A stretch of 64,000 nt of DNA from DATLMR01 sp964615905 (GTDB lineage: Bacteria > Acidobacteriota > Blastocatellia > UBA7656), in contig CAZTUB010000018.1 of assembly GCA_964615905.1 (NCBI GenBank), positions 1 to 64,000 of the forward strand, given 5' to 3'. The notes below the pieces were generated by a model. That model was not told the DNA's origin. It saw only the letters and a program-made list of their open reading frames with translations, and did not search any database. Shown piece after piece: positions 8,986 to 17,242 of this stretch. How positions within the stretch are numbered: the first letter of the stretch is position 1; each line of letters opens with the position of its first letter. The position numbers and the translations under genes were made by a program.

Positions 8986-10632
8986 TCACGCGGAGGCGTT
9001 TGACCCGATCCATCTTCTTCGCGCGTAGCCGAACAGAATCAGGCCCAGCGAAAATAAGAGGCACGAGACAGGCCACCAGTCGCCATACCTCGCATAAATA
9101 GTTCTCCCCCCCCTCGCGTCCCAAATGACCTCGGGAAAGAACGCTCCGGCCACATCGATAGACGACTTACTCTCAGGGTCCAGCAAGATGTCGTAAACTC
9201 GCCCGTTGGGGTCGATGGCTGCGGATATGCCATTGTTGGCGGCGCGAATGACGGACACGCGCCCTTCAACGGCGCGAAGTTGGCAGAAAGCCAAGGTTTG
9301 AGCGTGTACCGAACTGCCGAGAAGAATCTCATTGACTTGATTTACCAGGAAGAAACGTTGCAGCTCGTCCTCGCCGAGCGCCGCGTACCAGCGGTTTACC
9401 AGGCGGGGGCTCAGGATCTCGTAGCAGATCGGCGCTCCGAATATGACCGGTTGGCCGCGCCGCGCGGAATACCGAAATACAGGCATCGGGTCTTTCTCCT
9501 CGACGCGGGTAGCCGTAAAATCCGGGTTGCGCGATTTAAGGAATGTCAAATACCCGTCCGCCATCGCGGAATTAAAGGAGCGCAATGTTTCCTCGAAAGG
9601 GGCGTACTCAGACCACGGCACTAAGAGTTGTTTTTCATACGTGTAGAGAGTCCCATCAGGCAGCACGAGCGCTGACCGGTGCCGTTCCGAAAGACTCTGC
9701 ACGTCGAAAGGACCATCGAACAGTATCGGCACGCCGGTGCTGCGTGCGAGCGCGGTCACGCGGCCCACAGGGTAGTCCGCTGAGGAAGCGTTGTCGAGCT
9801 CGGACAGTATGACCGAGTTCTCAGGCCAGATAATCAGGTCCGCGTTAAGCAGGGGTCCACTTGATACCGTCAGATCGATCGCCCGCTGAAGCTTAAAGCG
9901 AGATGCGTCTTCCTCTCGCCAGCCGGGCATGTTGGTTTGTATGACCCCTACCCGAGGCCCCGCCGCGAACGTGTCGGTACGGTCATTCAGATGACCGTAC
10001 CAGATGGAGAGAGTAAAGACTGTCACTAAGACACAGAGGCTCAGGCCGACCGTCAAGAGCTTTCGGGGTCGTACTGTGGAGGGGAGATACAGGGCTACAT
10101 CTGCCAGGAAACCGGCGGAGACCGCCGCGATGGTAGACAAGGCGCTCGCCCCACTGACGTCTACAACTTGAATCAATTTCGAAAAAGGGACGAGGGAGGC
10201 GCCGAGCTGGCAGAAGGGGACCTCTCCGGGAGCCGCCCATATCCTGAGCCATTCGGTGCCGGTGAGGCTCAACCCCCAAATAACCGACAGCGGCAGAGCC
10301 GGCCAGGCGGCCCTCAAACCGCGGGTTATATAAAACGTGGGCAGGAAGAGCGGGAGATAAAAAAGCGGGGATATTAGCCATCCGACCACGTTGAAACTGC
10401 CGAGCCAGTTTATGCTAAGAAGCCCTATCAAATAGACCAGGATTAAGAACCAGACCGGCGACCGCTTCCTGCTTTTGAGGTCGGGCGAAAGGATGACCGC
10501 AAGCCACGGGACGGTTGCGACGAAAGTGAGGAAAGCGAGCCGGGGTCGGAGTATCGGCGCCGCGTATAACACCGCGCCGGCGACGATGATGCCCGCGAGC
10601 AGAGCGCCTTGTCTAAATCCGAATCTTGTCAT
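8986..10632 (-). CDS. Apolipoprotein N-acyltransferase (Lnt)-like membrane protein
   Basis: From ATG 10632 the protein is about 548 aa; the frame stays open to 10764 but that extension is Cys/Arg-rich and unlikely. Five to six membrane segments occupy the first 210 residues (GALLAGIIVAGAVLYAAPIL, LAFLTFVATVPWLAVIL and others). A carbon-nitrogen hydrolase domain follows with all three catalytic residues of Lnt: Glu in IIWPENS, Lys in YEKQLLVPWSEYAPFE, and Cys in GAPICYE. A last membrane helix lies near the C-terminus. Lnt adds the third acyl chain to lipoproteins at the inner membrane. As a copy on an accessory-looking segment it may be a paralog with another acceptor. Confidence 0.85.
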   Translation of the reverse strand: MTRFGFRQGALLAGIIVAGAVLYAAPILRPRLAFLTFVATVPWLAVILSPDLKSRKRSPVWFLILVYLIGLLSINWLGSFNVVGWLISPLFYLPLFLPTFYITRGLRAAWPALPLSVIWGLSLTGTEWLRIWAAPGEVPFCQLGASLVPFSKLIQVVDVSGASALSTIAAVSAGFLADVALYLPSTVRPRKLLTVGLSLCVLVTVFTLSIWYGHLNDRTDTFAAGPRVGVIQTNMPGWREEDASRFKLQRAIDLTVSSGPLLNADLIIWPENSVILSELDNASSADYPVGRVTALARSTGVPILFDGPFDVQSLSERHRSALVLPDGTLYTYEKQLLVPWSEYAPFEETLRSFNSAMADGYLTFLKSRNPDFTATRVEEKDPMPVFRYSARRGQPVIFGAPICYEILSPRLVNRWYAALGEDELQRFFLVNQVNEILLGSSVHAQTLAFCQLRAVEGRVSVIRAANNGISAAIDPNGRVYDILLDPESKSSIDVAGAFFPEVIWDARGGRTIYARYGDWWPVSCLLFSLGLILFGYARRRWIGSNASA

Positions 10633-10837
10633 GGCGTATGTTCTGACAAACACAAAGGCCCAGCACCGACACGGCTTGCTCGTAACTGGCTGCTCAGACT
10701 GTTCGAGGGACGAAATGTTGACGCACTGCGGCGACCTCTTATTTATCACCGTCCGGGTCAGCACATGCGTTTCGCTCTATTAACGACGCCGGCCAAATTG
10801 TCGTCTCGCGTGACGTATGCTACCATAGCGCTGCCCG

Positions 10838-11371
10838 ATGCGACAAAGTCTCACCTTCTTTATCGCGGGAACTATTCAGGGGTCACGCCCGGGGACGGAT
10901 GGCGTCGACCAGGGCTATCGGTCCGCTTTGCGGGAGGTGATTTTGAGGTCGTATCCTGATTCGATCATCTGTTGCCCGTTAGAAATTCTTAGAAAACGCT
11001 TCGCAGAAAATCAGGATCAGGCCCTGTCGGCCTACATGCAGGAGACTGCGGCAGCGACGCTCGACTGCGAAAGCTTTAGCCCACTCGTTTCTGAGATCAG
11101 ATCTGCCTTCGTCGACCTCGTTCGCCTTGCTTCGCGGGCGGACGTTTTGGTGGCATACTTACCCGATCACGACGCGAGCATGGGTACTGCGATGGAGATG
11201 TGGGGCGCTTATTCTTGTGACAAAGTTATTATAACTATCTCCTCGATGACCCGGAACCTGGCAATAGTGGCGACGTCGACCCTTGTGTTGCCCTCTATAG
11301 AGCAATTCGACGGTTTTCTGACAAGCGCCTGCCTTGAGGCTCTGATTAAAAAGAGACGTGGGCCGAAGTGA
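10838..11371 (+). CDS. Nucleoside 2-deoxyribosyltransferase-like protein
   Basis: A 177-aa Rossmann-type protein. FFIAGTIQGS at the N-terminus, then ADVLVAYLPDHDASMGTAMEMWGAY, is the nucleotide-binding pattern of the deoxyribosyltransferase-like superfamily (Asp plus the Gly-Thr-x-x-Glu turn). The C-terminus ends with RNLAIVATSTLVLPSIEQFDGFL. Members cleave or exchange N-glycosidic bonds of nucleosides or nucleotides. It diverges from the Lnt-like gene and lies 1.9 kb after the dimethylallyltransferase-like gene, so a shared nucleoside pathway is possible but unproven. A ligand-sensing role is the alternative. Confidence 0.65.
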   Translation: MRQSLTFFIAGTIQGSRPGTDGVDQGYRSALREVILRSYPDSIICCPLEILRKRFAENQDQALSAYMQETAAATLDCESFSPLVSEIRSAFVDLVRLASRADVLVAYLPDHDASMGTAMEMWGAYSCDKVIITISSMTRNLAIVATSTLVLPSIEQFDGFLTSACLEALIKKRRGPK

Positions 11372-11489
11372 CGAGACCTTTCTGTCTGTGTGAGGGTGGC
11401 GTGGTCTTTGATTCAAGACGAGAAATGATGCTTCGCTCGCAGGCAAGGTCGGGGTTTAATTAAGACGCGCGGGTAACGACAACGCTTAA

Positions 11490-11912
11490 ATGATAACACG
11501 GCGCTTAAAAATCATTGTATTCCTTTCCGTGATACTGATGATACTCCACGGGATCGAAGAGATCTACCAGGGCTTCTACGAAACGTACGCGTTGTTTGAG
11601 ACCGTGGGGCGCATGTTCAGCACCAAGGAAGAGGCGCTATTCATCGGGTTTCAGGTTACATGGTGGATCGTCTTAATCCTGTTCTTTGTTCTGCTCCTTG
11701 GCGAGAAGTGGCGTTTTCGCGTTTTATTATTGTATGGACTCGTATTGCTGTATGAAACGCAACACGTCTATAGCGCTATCATCAAGCGCGAATACTACCC
11801 GGGCGTAATAACCGCTTTGCTTATTCTTCCGTTAGGCGTAGCTTTCTGGCGGGAGGTTTATCTTAACTATCGTTCGCGAGTAAGAATAATCAGACCGGCT
11901 GATGAATCCTGA
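11490..11912 (+). CDS. HXXEE-family membrane protein
   Basis: A 140-aa protein with four membrane helices (IIVFLSVILMILHGIEEIY, VTWWIVLILFFVLLLG, VLLLYGLVLLYETQHVY, VITALLILPLGVAFW). HGIEE in helix 1 is the signature that names the HXXEE family. Function is unknown. A later His (ETQH) could sit with it in the membrane. It is followed 38 nt later by the methyltransferase gene, so the two are probably cotranscribed. Confidence 0.75.
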   Translation: MITRRLKIIVFLSVILMILHGIEEIYQGFYETYALFETVGRMFSTKEEALFIGFQVTWWIVLILFFVLLLGEKWRFRVLLLYGLVLLYETQHVYSAIIKREYYPGVITALLILPLGVAFWREVYLNYRSRVRIIRPADES

Positions 11913-11950
11913 CTGTTCGCTTATGGGTTGACTCGCCGGAAGGTGACAAT

Positions 11951-12586
11951 GTGGACACATTGAGGTCCTTGTATTCAAACTCAATCTACCCCCGTTTGAT
12001 GGATCTGGTCTTAAAACGTCATGGAAACCTGCGTGGTGCCGCGCTGGGCAGAGTCTATGGTGACGTTCTGGAGGTCGGGTTCGGCACGGGATTGAATCTA
12101 CCACACTACCCGGCGGCCGTCCGAAAACTACATGCTCTAGACGTTGCCGACCCGTTGCCGGACCGGGTCGAGGGACGAATCCGACGAGTTAGCTTCCCGG
12201 TAGAACGAATAACCGTCGTTCCGGACGAGCCTTTCCCTCTGAATGACCGGCTATTCAACTGCGTGGTCACGACCTGGACGCTCTGCTCGATCGTTGACGC
12301 GTCCCGGTTCTTGTCTGAAATCCGCCGGGTACTAAGGCCCGATGGCATCTATGTCTTTCTGGAGCATGGGAGGGCGCAAAACCCTCGCACGGCCAGGGTG
12401 CAGAGCAGGTTGAGCAAAATCTCCGAAGTGCTTGCGAACGGTTGCCGTATGGACGTGCCCATAGGAGCGGTCATCGAACGGGCGGGCTACAAAATTATAG
12501 AGATGGAAAGGTTCACAAGCGACGGAGCTTTCAGCCTGGCGGCCCACATGTACCGGGGGGTTGCAACACCTTTCCCTCACAGGTGA
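11951..12586 (+). CDS. Class I SAM-dependent methyltransferase (UbiE/METTL7-like)
   Basis: A 211-aa protein. Motif I is DVLEVGFGTGLNLPHYP near residue 40; motif II is the acidic strand HALDVADP; motif IV is NCVVTTWTLCSIVD; and the post-motif RRVLRPDGIYVFLEHG is typical of Methyltransf_11 proteins. The C-terminal part (RLSKISEVLANGCRMDVPIGAVIERAGYKI) resembles small-molecule or phospholipid methyltransferases. The start is GTG with GGAAGGTG upstream. The acceptor is unknown. Confidence 0.85.
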   Translation: MDTLRSLYSNSIYPRLMDLVLKRHGNLRGAALGRVYGDVLEVGFGTGLNLPHYPAAVRKLHALDVADPLPDRVEGRIRRVSFPVERITVVPDEPFPLNDRLFNCVVTTWTLCSIVDASRFLSEIRRVLRPDGIYVFLEHGRAQNPRTARVQSRLSKISEVLANGCRMDVPIGAVIERAGYKIIEMERFTSDGAFSLAAHMYRGVATPFPHR

Positions 12587-12804
12587 AAGGCTCGCGCCGC
12601 CCTACCGGCTTATGCCGCTCTGCTAGCTTACTGGGCACACAGGACTGGGGGTTGATCCCACACCAGCGAGAAACCGAAACGATTTAATCAACTGAACCGA
12701 TCTGATCAAAGGAATTCTTTAACAACCTGACTGATCGAATGTGTACCTCGCTTATCGTTTCGACATAACTGGTCCGGTCCAACCCCCGCTACATATCCGG
12801 CCGC

Positions 12805-13806
12805 TTAGTCGGCCCAGAAGGGCGACATCTCGGCCATAAAAGGCGGAGCCGGTATGGCGCGGGCCGCCTCCACTAGCAGCCGCTCTTGGGCAGGCACCTG
12901 CTCGTAGGAATACCCCAGCTCCTCTATGGAAAGCACCTGCCGGATCGTCCGCTTCCAGGGTCTTAATTCGTCGCCGAGGTTGTGCCCCGCCGGGCCTCCT
13001 TCTTCCGGCGCGTAGTGGGGGCTCGCCTGGGGGTTCCGCTCTCGCTGCACGGCCTGCCAGTCGGCCCAAACCTTGTCTATGAAACAATGATGAAGGAAGA
13101 ATACGGGGTCGTTGGGCGAAGTCATCGGCTCCATGGATCCGCCGACCCAGAGGTGTACCCTGTTGTGTAGTTGCGACCCGGGCGTCTTCACGCGGCTGTC
13201 TCCCCGTTGTGTCACCCACCCTTCGAGACGATTTCGGAAGCCGACGGTGAACGGGCCGCTGTTAAAATTAGGCGTGTCGTAAAAGCTCTCTCTCATGGCG
13301 AGGGTCAGATCCTCTGCCGTCGGAAGCGTGGGCAGCGTCCCGCCGAAGCGCCGCCTGAGCGCCGGCCCGTCGTGATGCTCGGGGATAGGCCAGTTGCCCT
13401 TACTATATGCGAACGGGCCGGTGGCGACGCGCCAGTTGTCGGATTCGACTCCGTTGCCCCCCATAAGGTCTTCGCCCCACACGGGCGCTGATGTCGGGTC
13501 GTCCAGGGCGGCATCCGCCGTCCAATCCCAGTACGGGATAGAGATCGAGGAGTCGACGGTCCTCAGGTCTGCCTCGACCTGCATCAAGAACTCCCTGTGC
13601 CAGGGCAGGAAGGCGGGACCTCGGTGCGCCCCGTTGCGGTAATTGGCGTCCTTAGGCTCGTAGGGGAAGGTCGTCGGTATCATCACGGCATGGTGGTAGT
13701 GGACGTACTCGTCGTACCGCCCTTCCTTCTTCAAGCGCAGGAGCGCTTCGACGAATAGTTTCTTCTCTTCCACTTCTAAAGAATTGACGTTTTTTCTAAC
13801 GTTCAT
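12805..13806 (-). CDS. Tyrosinase (type-3 copper oxidase)
   Basis: A 333-aa protein with a complete type-3 copper centre. The CuA histidines lie in YVHYHHAV, NGAHRGPAFLPWHREFL (last His with the WHR signature). The CuB histidines lie in QLHNRVHLWVGG and NDPVFFLHHCFIDKVWADWQ. SIPYWDWT follows the CuA site as usual. No signal peptide is visible, so it may be cytoplasmic or need a partner for export. It should hydroxylate monophenols and oxidise diphenols to quinones. GGGAGG lies before the ATG. It converges with the methyltransferase gene. Confidence 0.92.
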   Translation of the reverse strand: MNVRKNVNSLEVEEKKLFVEALLRLKKEGRYDEYVHYHHAVMIPTTFPYEPKDANYRNGAHRGPAFLPWHREFLMQVEADLRTVDSSISIPYWDWTADAALDDPTSAPVWGEDLMGGNGVESDNWRVATGPFAYSKGNWPIPEHHDGPALRRRFGGTLPTLPTAEDLTLAMRESFYDTPNFNSGPFTVGFRNRLEGWVTQRGDSRVKTPGSQLHNRVHLWVGGSMEPMTSPNDPVFFLHHCFIDKVWADWQAVQRERNPQASPHYAPEEGGPAGHNLGDELRPWKRTIRQVLSIEELGYSYEQVPAQERLLVEAARAIPAPPFMAEMSPFWAD

Positions 13807-14100
13807 AAAGCCTCCCGAGGTGTTTTCGCTTGGCGCAGTTGAGAGGTTGCAGTACCTCGCCTATCGGACAAGCATAGCTCTACTCTTTATTTGGCCTGTG
13901 GGAAAAGTGAGCTCATAAATAGAGAGAGCTCGTAAATAGTCGGACTGAATTCTGAAACCTGTCCCTTTACGAAACAGCGGGAGGCATATTACAACCGGCT
14001 GGCCGGCCCCGCAAGTCGATAATTGAAGAATGTGGGCTGAGACCCAACGCCTGGCTTCAGCTAAATCAAGTATATACCCGAATTAAGCTGCGTGTAGATG
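13807..14100. promoter_or_regulatory. Upstream region of tyrosinase and AbiE-like loci
   Basis: Divergent region between the tyrosinase gene and the AbiE-like antitoxin gene. No gene is seen. It carries the tyrosinase leader on the minus strand and leads into the twin palindromes on the plus strand. Confidence 0.4.
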
Positions 14101-14136
14101 CACAATACTTTAGGTATATATACCTAAAGTATTGTG
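14101..14136. promoter_or_regulatory. 36-bp perfect palindrome 1, probable operator
   Basis: The left half is CACAATACTTTAGGTATA and the right half is its exact reverse complement. The centre GGTATATATACC is shared with palindrome 2, 11 bp further on (centre-to-centre 47 bp). AbiEi-type antitoxins are known to repress their own promoter by binding inverted repeats, so these are likely binding sites. Confidence 0.75.
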
Positions 14137-14147
14137 GCTTGCCCATT

Positions 14148-14183
14148 GACCCTTTACATGGTATATATACCATGTAAAGGGTC
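14148..14183. promoter_or_regulatory. 36-bp perfect palindrome 2, overlapping the probable antitoxin start
   Basis: The left half is GACCCTTTACATGGTATA and the right half is its exact reverse complement. It ends on the first base of the CTG codon where the antitoxin frame appears to begin and includes AAAGGG, the only ribosome-binding-like sequence. As RNA it would fold into a hairpin that hides this site, so it could act both as DNA operator and as translational control. Confidence 0.72.
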
Positions 14184-15055
14184 TGGCTACGAAACTCCAA
14201 CGTCAAAAAGAAAGAATCACGGCTTTCTTTGAAGCCTCAAGCAAGAAAGCGTTTAATCGGCTAGAGCTTGCTCAAATACTCAGTGAGCGCCGGCGCGAGT
14301 GGCGCCTCCCGGCGGGGCTCACTTTTACGAAATTCTTAGAATTCCTCCTTTCGGAGACGAAGCTTCGAGAGGTTATCCTCGAATCAGAAAATTATTCCGA
14401 TGAAAAGAGACTGGCCTGGGGAGAACCTTCGATTTATTCAATGGCCCTGGCTTTAAGAAAGAACTCCTATCTCACTCACGGGAGCGCGGTCTTTCTTCAT
14501 GGCCTGACCGATCAGATCCCGAAGACGGTCTATGTCAATTACGAGCAGAGCCCGAAGCCCCAGTCGGGGGTACTGACGCAAGAGGGGATTAACAGGGCAT
14601 TCGCGAACGCGCAGAGACAATCGAACCTCGCGTTCAAACATGGAGAATATGAGATTGTCATTATCAACGGGAAATTCACTGACAGGTTAGAGGTCAGCAC
14701 TTTTTCAGGGTCTAATTCCGAATCGCTCGAGGTTACGAAACTCGAGCGAACATTAATTGATATTGCGGTGCGGCCCGCGTACGCCGCCGGCGTTTTCCAG
14801 GTGCTTGAAGCCTACGAGAGGGCGAAAGATCAGGTGTCGACCAGCACGCTTGTAGCCACTCTTAAAAACCTGAATTACCTCTACCCGTATCACCAGGCGA
14901 TCGGGTTTTATATGGAGAGGGCGGGCTATCCGAAAAGCAAATGGTCAAAGCTTCTAAAGCCCGGAGCGTCGTTTGACTTCTACCTGGCTCACAAGCTCCC
15001 CGAAGGTAAAAAGTACGACCCGAAATGGCGGTTATATTACCCCGGCGGATTTTAG
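14183..15055 (+). CDS. AbiEi-like type IV antitoxin
   Basis: The frame is open from a stop just before palindrome 2 to 15055. The first ATG is only at 14441, yet the preceding 86 codons read as protein: TKLQRQKERITAFFEASSKKAF and RLELAQILSERRREWRLP form an N-terminal winged-helix-like domain expected of AbiEi antitoxins. No ATG, GTG or TTG occurs there, so CTG 14183 is the likely start, giving 290 aa. The core LRKNSYLTHGSAVFLHGLTDQIP and the later ESLEVTKLERTLIDIAVRP match AbiEi C-terminal antitoxin domains. It converges on and overlaps its toxin gene by 24 nt, instead of the usual tandem order. Confidence 0.75.
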   Translation: MATKLQRQKERITAFFEASSKKAFNRLELAQILSERRREWRLPAGLTFTKFLEFLLSETKLREVILESENYSDEKRLAWGEPSIYSMALALRKNSYLTHGSAVFLHGLTDQIPKTVYVNYEQSPKPQSGVLTQEGINRAFANAQRQSNLAFKHGEYEIVIINGKFTDRLEVSTFSGSNSESLEVTKLERTLIDIAVRPAYAAGVFQVLEAYERAKDQVSTSTLVATLKNLNYLYPYHQAIGFYMERAGYPKSKWSKLLKPGASFDFYLAHKLPEGKKYDPKWRLYYPGGF

Positions 15056-15881
15056 TTTCTCTACGAGAGACAGAACGAAATCAAAGTAAAAATCGAACCC
15101 CTTTAGCTCTCCGGACACGGACTGCCTCACCGCATCCCAATCGGCGGCGTGAAAGCTCCGTTGCGTCTCAACATTTAAAAGAAGCGCCAAAGGCACCTCT
15201 TTCGCCGCAAATATGTTGCGTAGAAGCTCGACGTTTTCAGGGGAAGAAATATCGATGTCGGTCGAGGTGAAGATCACATAAATGTCATAAAAGTCGCGCG
15301 CGCGGGCTTGAGTAAGGCCGGAGCGGGTAATCAGGCATTTGCTGGCAGATGGCGCGGAGTTTTTCGATAGCCATCATCGGCAGGGTGTAAACGTAGATCG
15401 TGTAATTATTGAGCTCTACTTCTTGTTTCACCTCGCAGAATTCGTGCTTCGATATGTCCACCTTGAAGGTGCGTTTCCGCTCGGGCCCTACGAGGGCCGA
15501 GTTTCTTCTGAGGGCGTCCGGGTCGTCGCCGTATTTTTCAACCGTCTCTTTGGTCGCTATCTTGAACTCGACCAGGTAGCCGCCCCACAGTGGGCTCTGT
15601 CCGCCCTTAGCCTTTGAAGGCCTGGGCTGAAACTTTTCGTCGAAAACAACATACCCGGCCGAATCGAACCGGTCTCGAAGAGCCCTGAAGATCCGCCCTC
15701 TGGCATCTTCAACATCCGTGAAGTCATCCGGCATCGACACGTCAATATCAGCGGAGGTACGGAACCCGAGTTTATGGATCAAGTCTAGGGCGTTGCCCCC
15801 CTTCAGAACGAACTTCTCCATGAGTTCGTCATCGGAAAACAGAGCAATTATCACGAGGCGGCGTATATCTCTCAGGTCCAT
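15032..15881 (-). pseudogene. AbiEii-like nucleotidyltransferase toxin, frameshifted
   Basis: The N-terminal 198 codons (15881 to 15285) encode an AbiEii-type nucleotidyltransferase: EKFVLKGGNALDLIHKLGFRTSADIDVSMPDDF has the GG...S-x-D-x-D catalytic pattern, and VDISKHEFCE and LPMMAIEKLRAICQQMPDY follow. The frame then stops after SSPRARLL. In another frame the protein continues naturally as RARDFYDIYVIFTSTDIDISS and on to 15032. The switch lies in a CG-dinucleotide run (about 15296-15306); two added bases would restore one 280-aa protein. Dinucleotide slippage, genuine decay or an assembly error are all possible. Confidence 0.75.
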
Positions 15882-15901
15882 CGTATATCTCTCAGGTCCA
15901 T
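15862..15901. repeat. 20-bp perfect tandem duplication at the AbiEii start codon
   Basis: CGTATATCTCTCAGGTCCAT occurs twice in a row (15862-15881 and 15882-15901). Each copy contains the start ATG and the first codons of the toxin on the minus strand. As 20 is not a multiple of 3, the upstream ATG is out of frame and reads only nine codons to a TGA that overlaps the true start region, so the duplication should reduce or couple toxin translation. Confidence 0.85.
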
Positions 15902-16527
15902 CGCAGGGGATTAAAGCATAACCGCCAGCCGTTAGATAGACAGTGGCGGGTGTAGATAATTAGCCGAGGTGGACAAAAGAGCAATGCCGGCGGGTAAAGA
16001 CGATAAGGCCAAAATGACAGAGTTGCGCTCACCCGACGTTGCAAAGGCAGGCGCAAAATCCGGTGATTTCCTGAAACAGATAACTGTGATCCTGGCGAGC
16101 ACGACCTGAGGATCCCGCGCTCGAGCTTCGGGCTGGATTTCACGCTCAGCCTCAATCTGCGAACAATTACCGCAGGTCGCGCGACCTGCGGTAGGATTTA
16201 TTGAGAATATCAACCGCGCGGATTGGTTCGCGGGGGACGTCACCGTAACCGCTCCAGACGCGTCGGCGGTGAAGGTAAAGGTGAAGCCACAGGCGACGTT
16301 TACAGTCGGGACAAGTGCGAGGTTTAAGATGAAGATCAAAGCCGGCGCCAGCCGGGGCGCACCAGTTAGTCTTTATGGGAAGGGATGAGACCGGGCGTGA
16401 ACAAACGGCCATGCTCGCGCTCGTCACCCGGTAATGAATAACCGCAAGCGGGTCATCCGCGTCATTAATAATTATTCAATCCCGGTCAGCGAGGCCGGAT
16501 ACTTTGTTTACGGATAATCTAAACAAG

Positions 16528-16555
16528 GTATACAGTAACATCCCTTACTGTATAC
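16528..16555. repeat. Inverted repeat with 11-bp arms
   Basis: GTATACAGTAA, a 6-nt gap, then TTACTGTATAC. The arms are exact reverse complements, and a further TACAGTAA follows at once. It resembles an operator for a dimeric regulator. Confidence 0.6.
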
Positions 16556-16828
16556 AGTAATTTCATTTCCTACCGTCACAACTATCATTTATCGCCAGAC
16601 GCCATAAGAGTTACGCATGACGCCGAATACGAAATCGTTCATCCAGCCGATGGCACGTCACATGCTGGTCTACCTGCAAGCATTACGAACCGTGCTGATT
16701 GTCTTGAGCTTTGATAAGAGCTTAAACTTCGTTCGGCTATTGTCCTCAACTAAACCACCCCAACGAAGAGACAATGAACCCATTGCCATGCGTACGAACA
16801 CTTCCGTCCGGTTGAAAGGGTTTCGCTT

Positions 16829-16881
16829 CGAGAAGTTCTCAACTTAACGTGAAAGTATTCACTTCTGTTGAGAGCTTCTCG
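16829..16881. ncRNA. Long stem-loop of unknown role
   Basis: CGAGAAGTTCTCAAC (16829-16843) pairs with GTTGAGAGCTTCTCG (16867-16881) with one G-U-type mismatch. Inside the loop GTGAA (16849-16853) pairs with TTCAC (16858-16862). It lies in a gene-free stretch, so a structured RNA is possible. I do not recognise a class. Confidence 0.35.
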
Positions 16882-17130
16882 GTTCAATTTAGCACCGTTG
16901 CTTAACAAGGAGGTTAGCGGATAACCGCACAGAGTCAACGCGCATTATCTGGACGCATTCTGCGTTACCTCTGGTCAAGTGATTCTAATCCGATCTCGGC
17001 CCGTTCACTTGCTAATGCCGATAGCCGCTTGGGCTAGAGCGTATTTTTCAAACCTGTCTATCTGTCATCTTCGCCACCAACAGCAGTCGTGCCTTTGATG
17101 GTCTGGAGGACGTTTTACCGGATAGACCCG

Positions 17131-17153
17131 GCCCGGAGGTTTTGCCTCCGGGC
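17131..17153. promoter_or_regulatory. GC-rich hairpin in the leader of the 1441-aa protein gene
   Basis: GCCCGGAGG, loop TTTTG, CCTCCGGGC: a 9-bp perfect stem about 90 nt upstream of ATG 17243. No U-run follows, so it is not a standard terminator in either direction. It may be a leader hairpin. Confidence 0.45.
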
Positions 17154-17242
17154 GCTCCGCTAAAGGTGTGTCTTGAGTCTGCTGGCCAAATACTTGATGC
17201 GACTGCCGCCTGACCTTCTATTGCGTCGAAAGGAGTAGCGCC

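Larger units (their letters stand above)
15902..17242. other. 1.3-kb region without a supported gene, with several inverted repeats
   Basis: Short frames occur on both strands (for example 15932-16339 minus and 16617-16847 plus) but none has a family signature or a good ribosome-binding site. The region contains the inverted repeats annotated separately at 16528, 16829 and 17131. The last 100 bases form the leader of the large secreted protein gene, with AAAGGAG before its ATG. Confidence 0.45.

Noticed and set aside
14441..15055. Antitoxin starting at the first ATG (14441)
   Set aside because: It would remove the N-terminal winged-helix region, which reads as real protein in the same frame for 86 codons upstream.
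16617..16847. 76-codon plus frame in the structured region
   Set aside because: No ribosome-binding site, and its end runs into the long stem-loop, which is the more striking signal.
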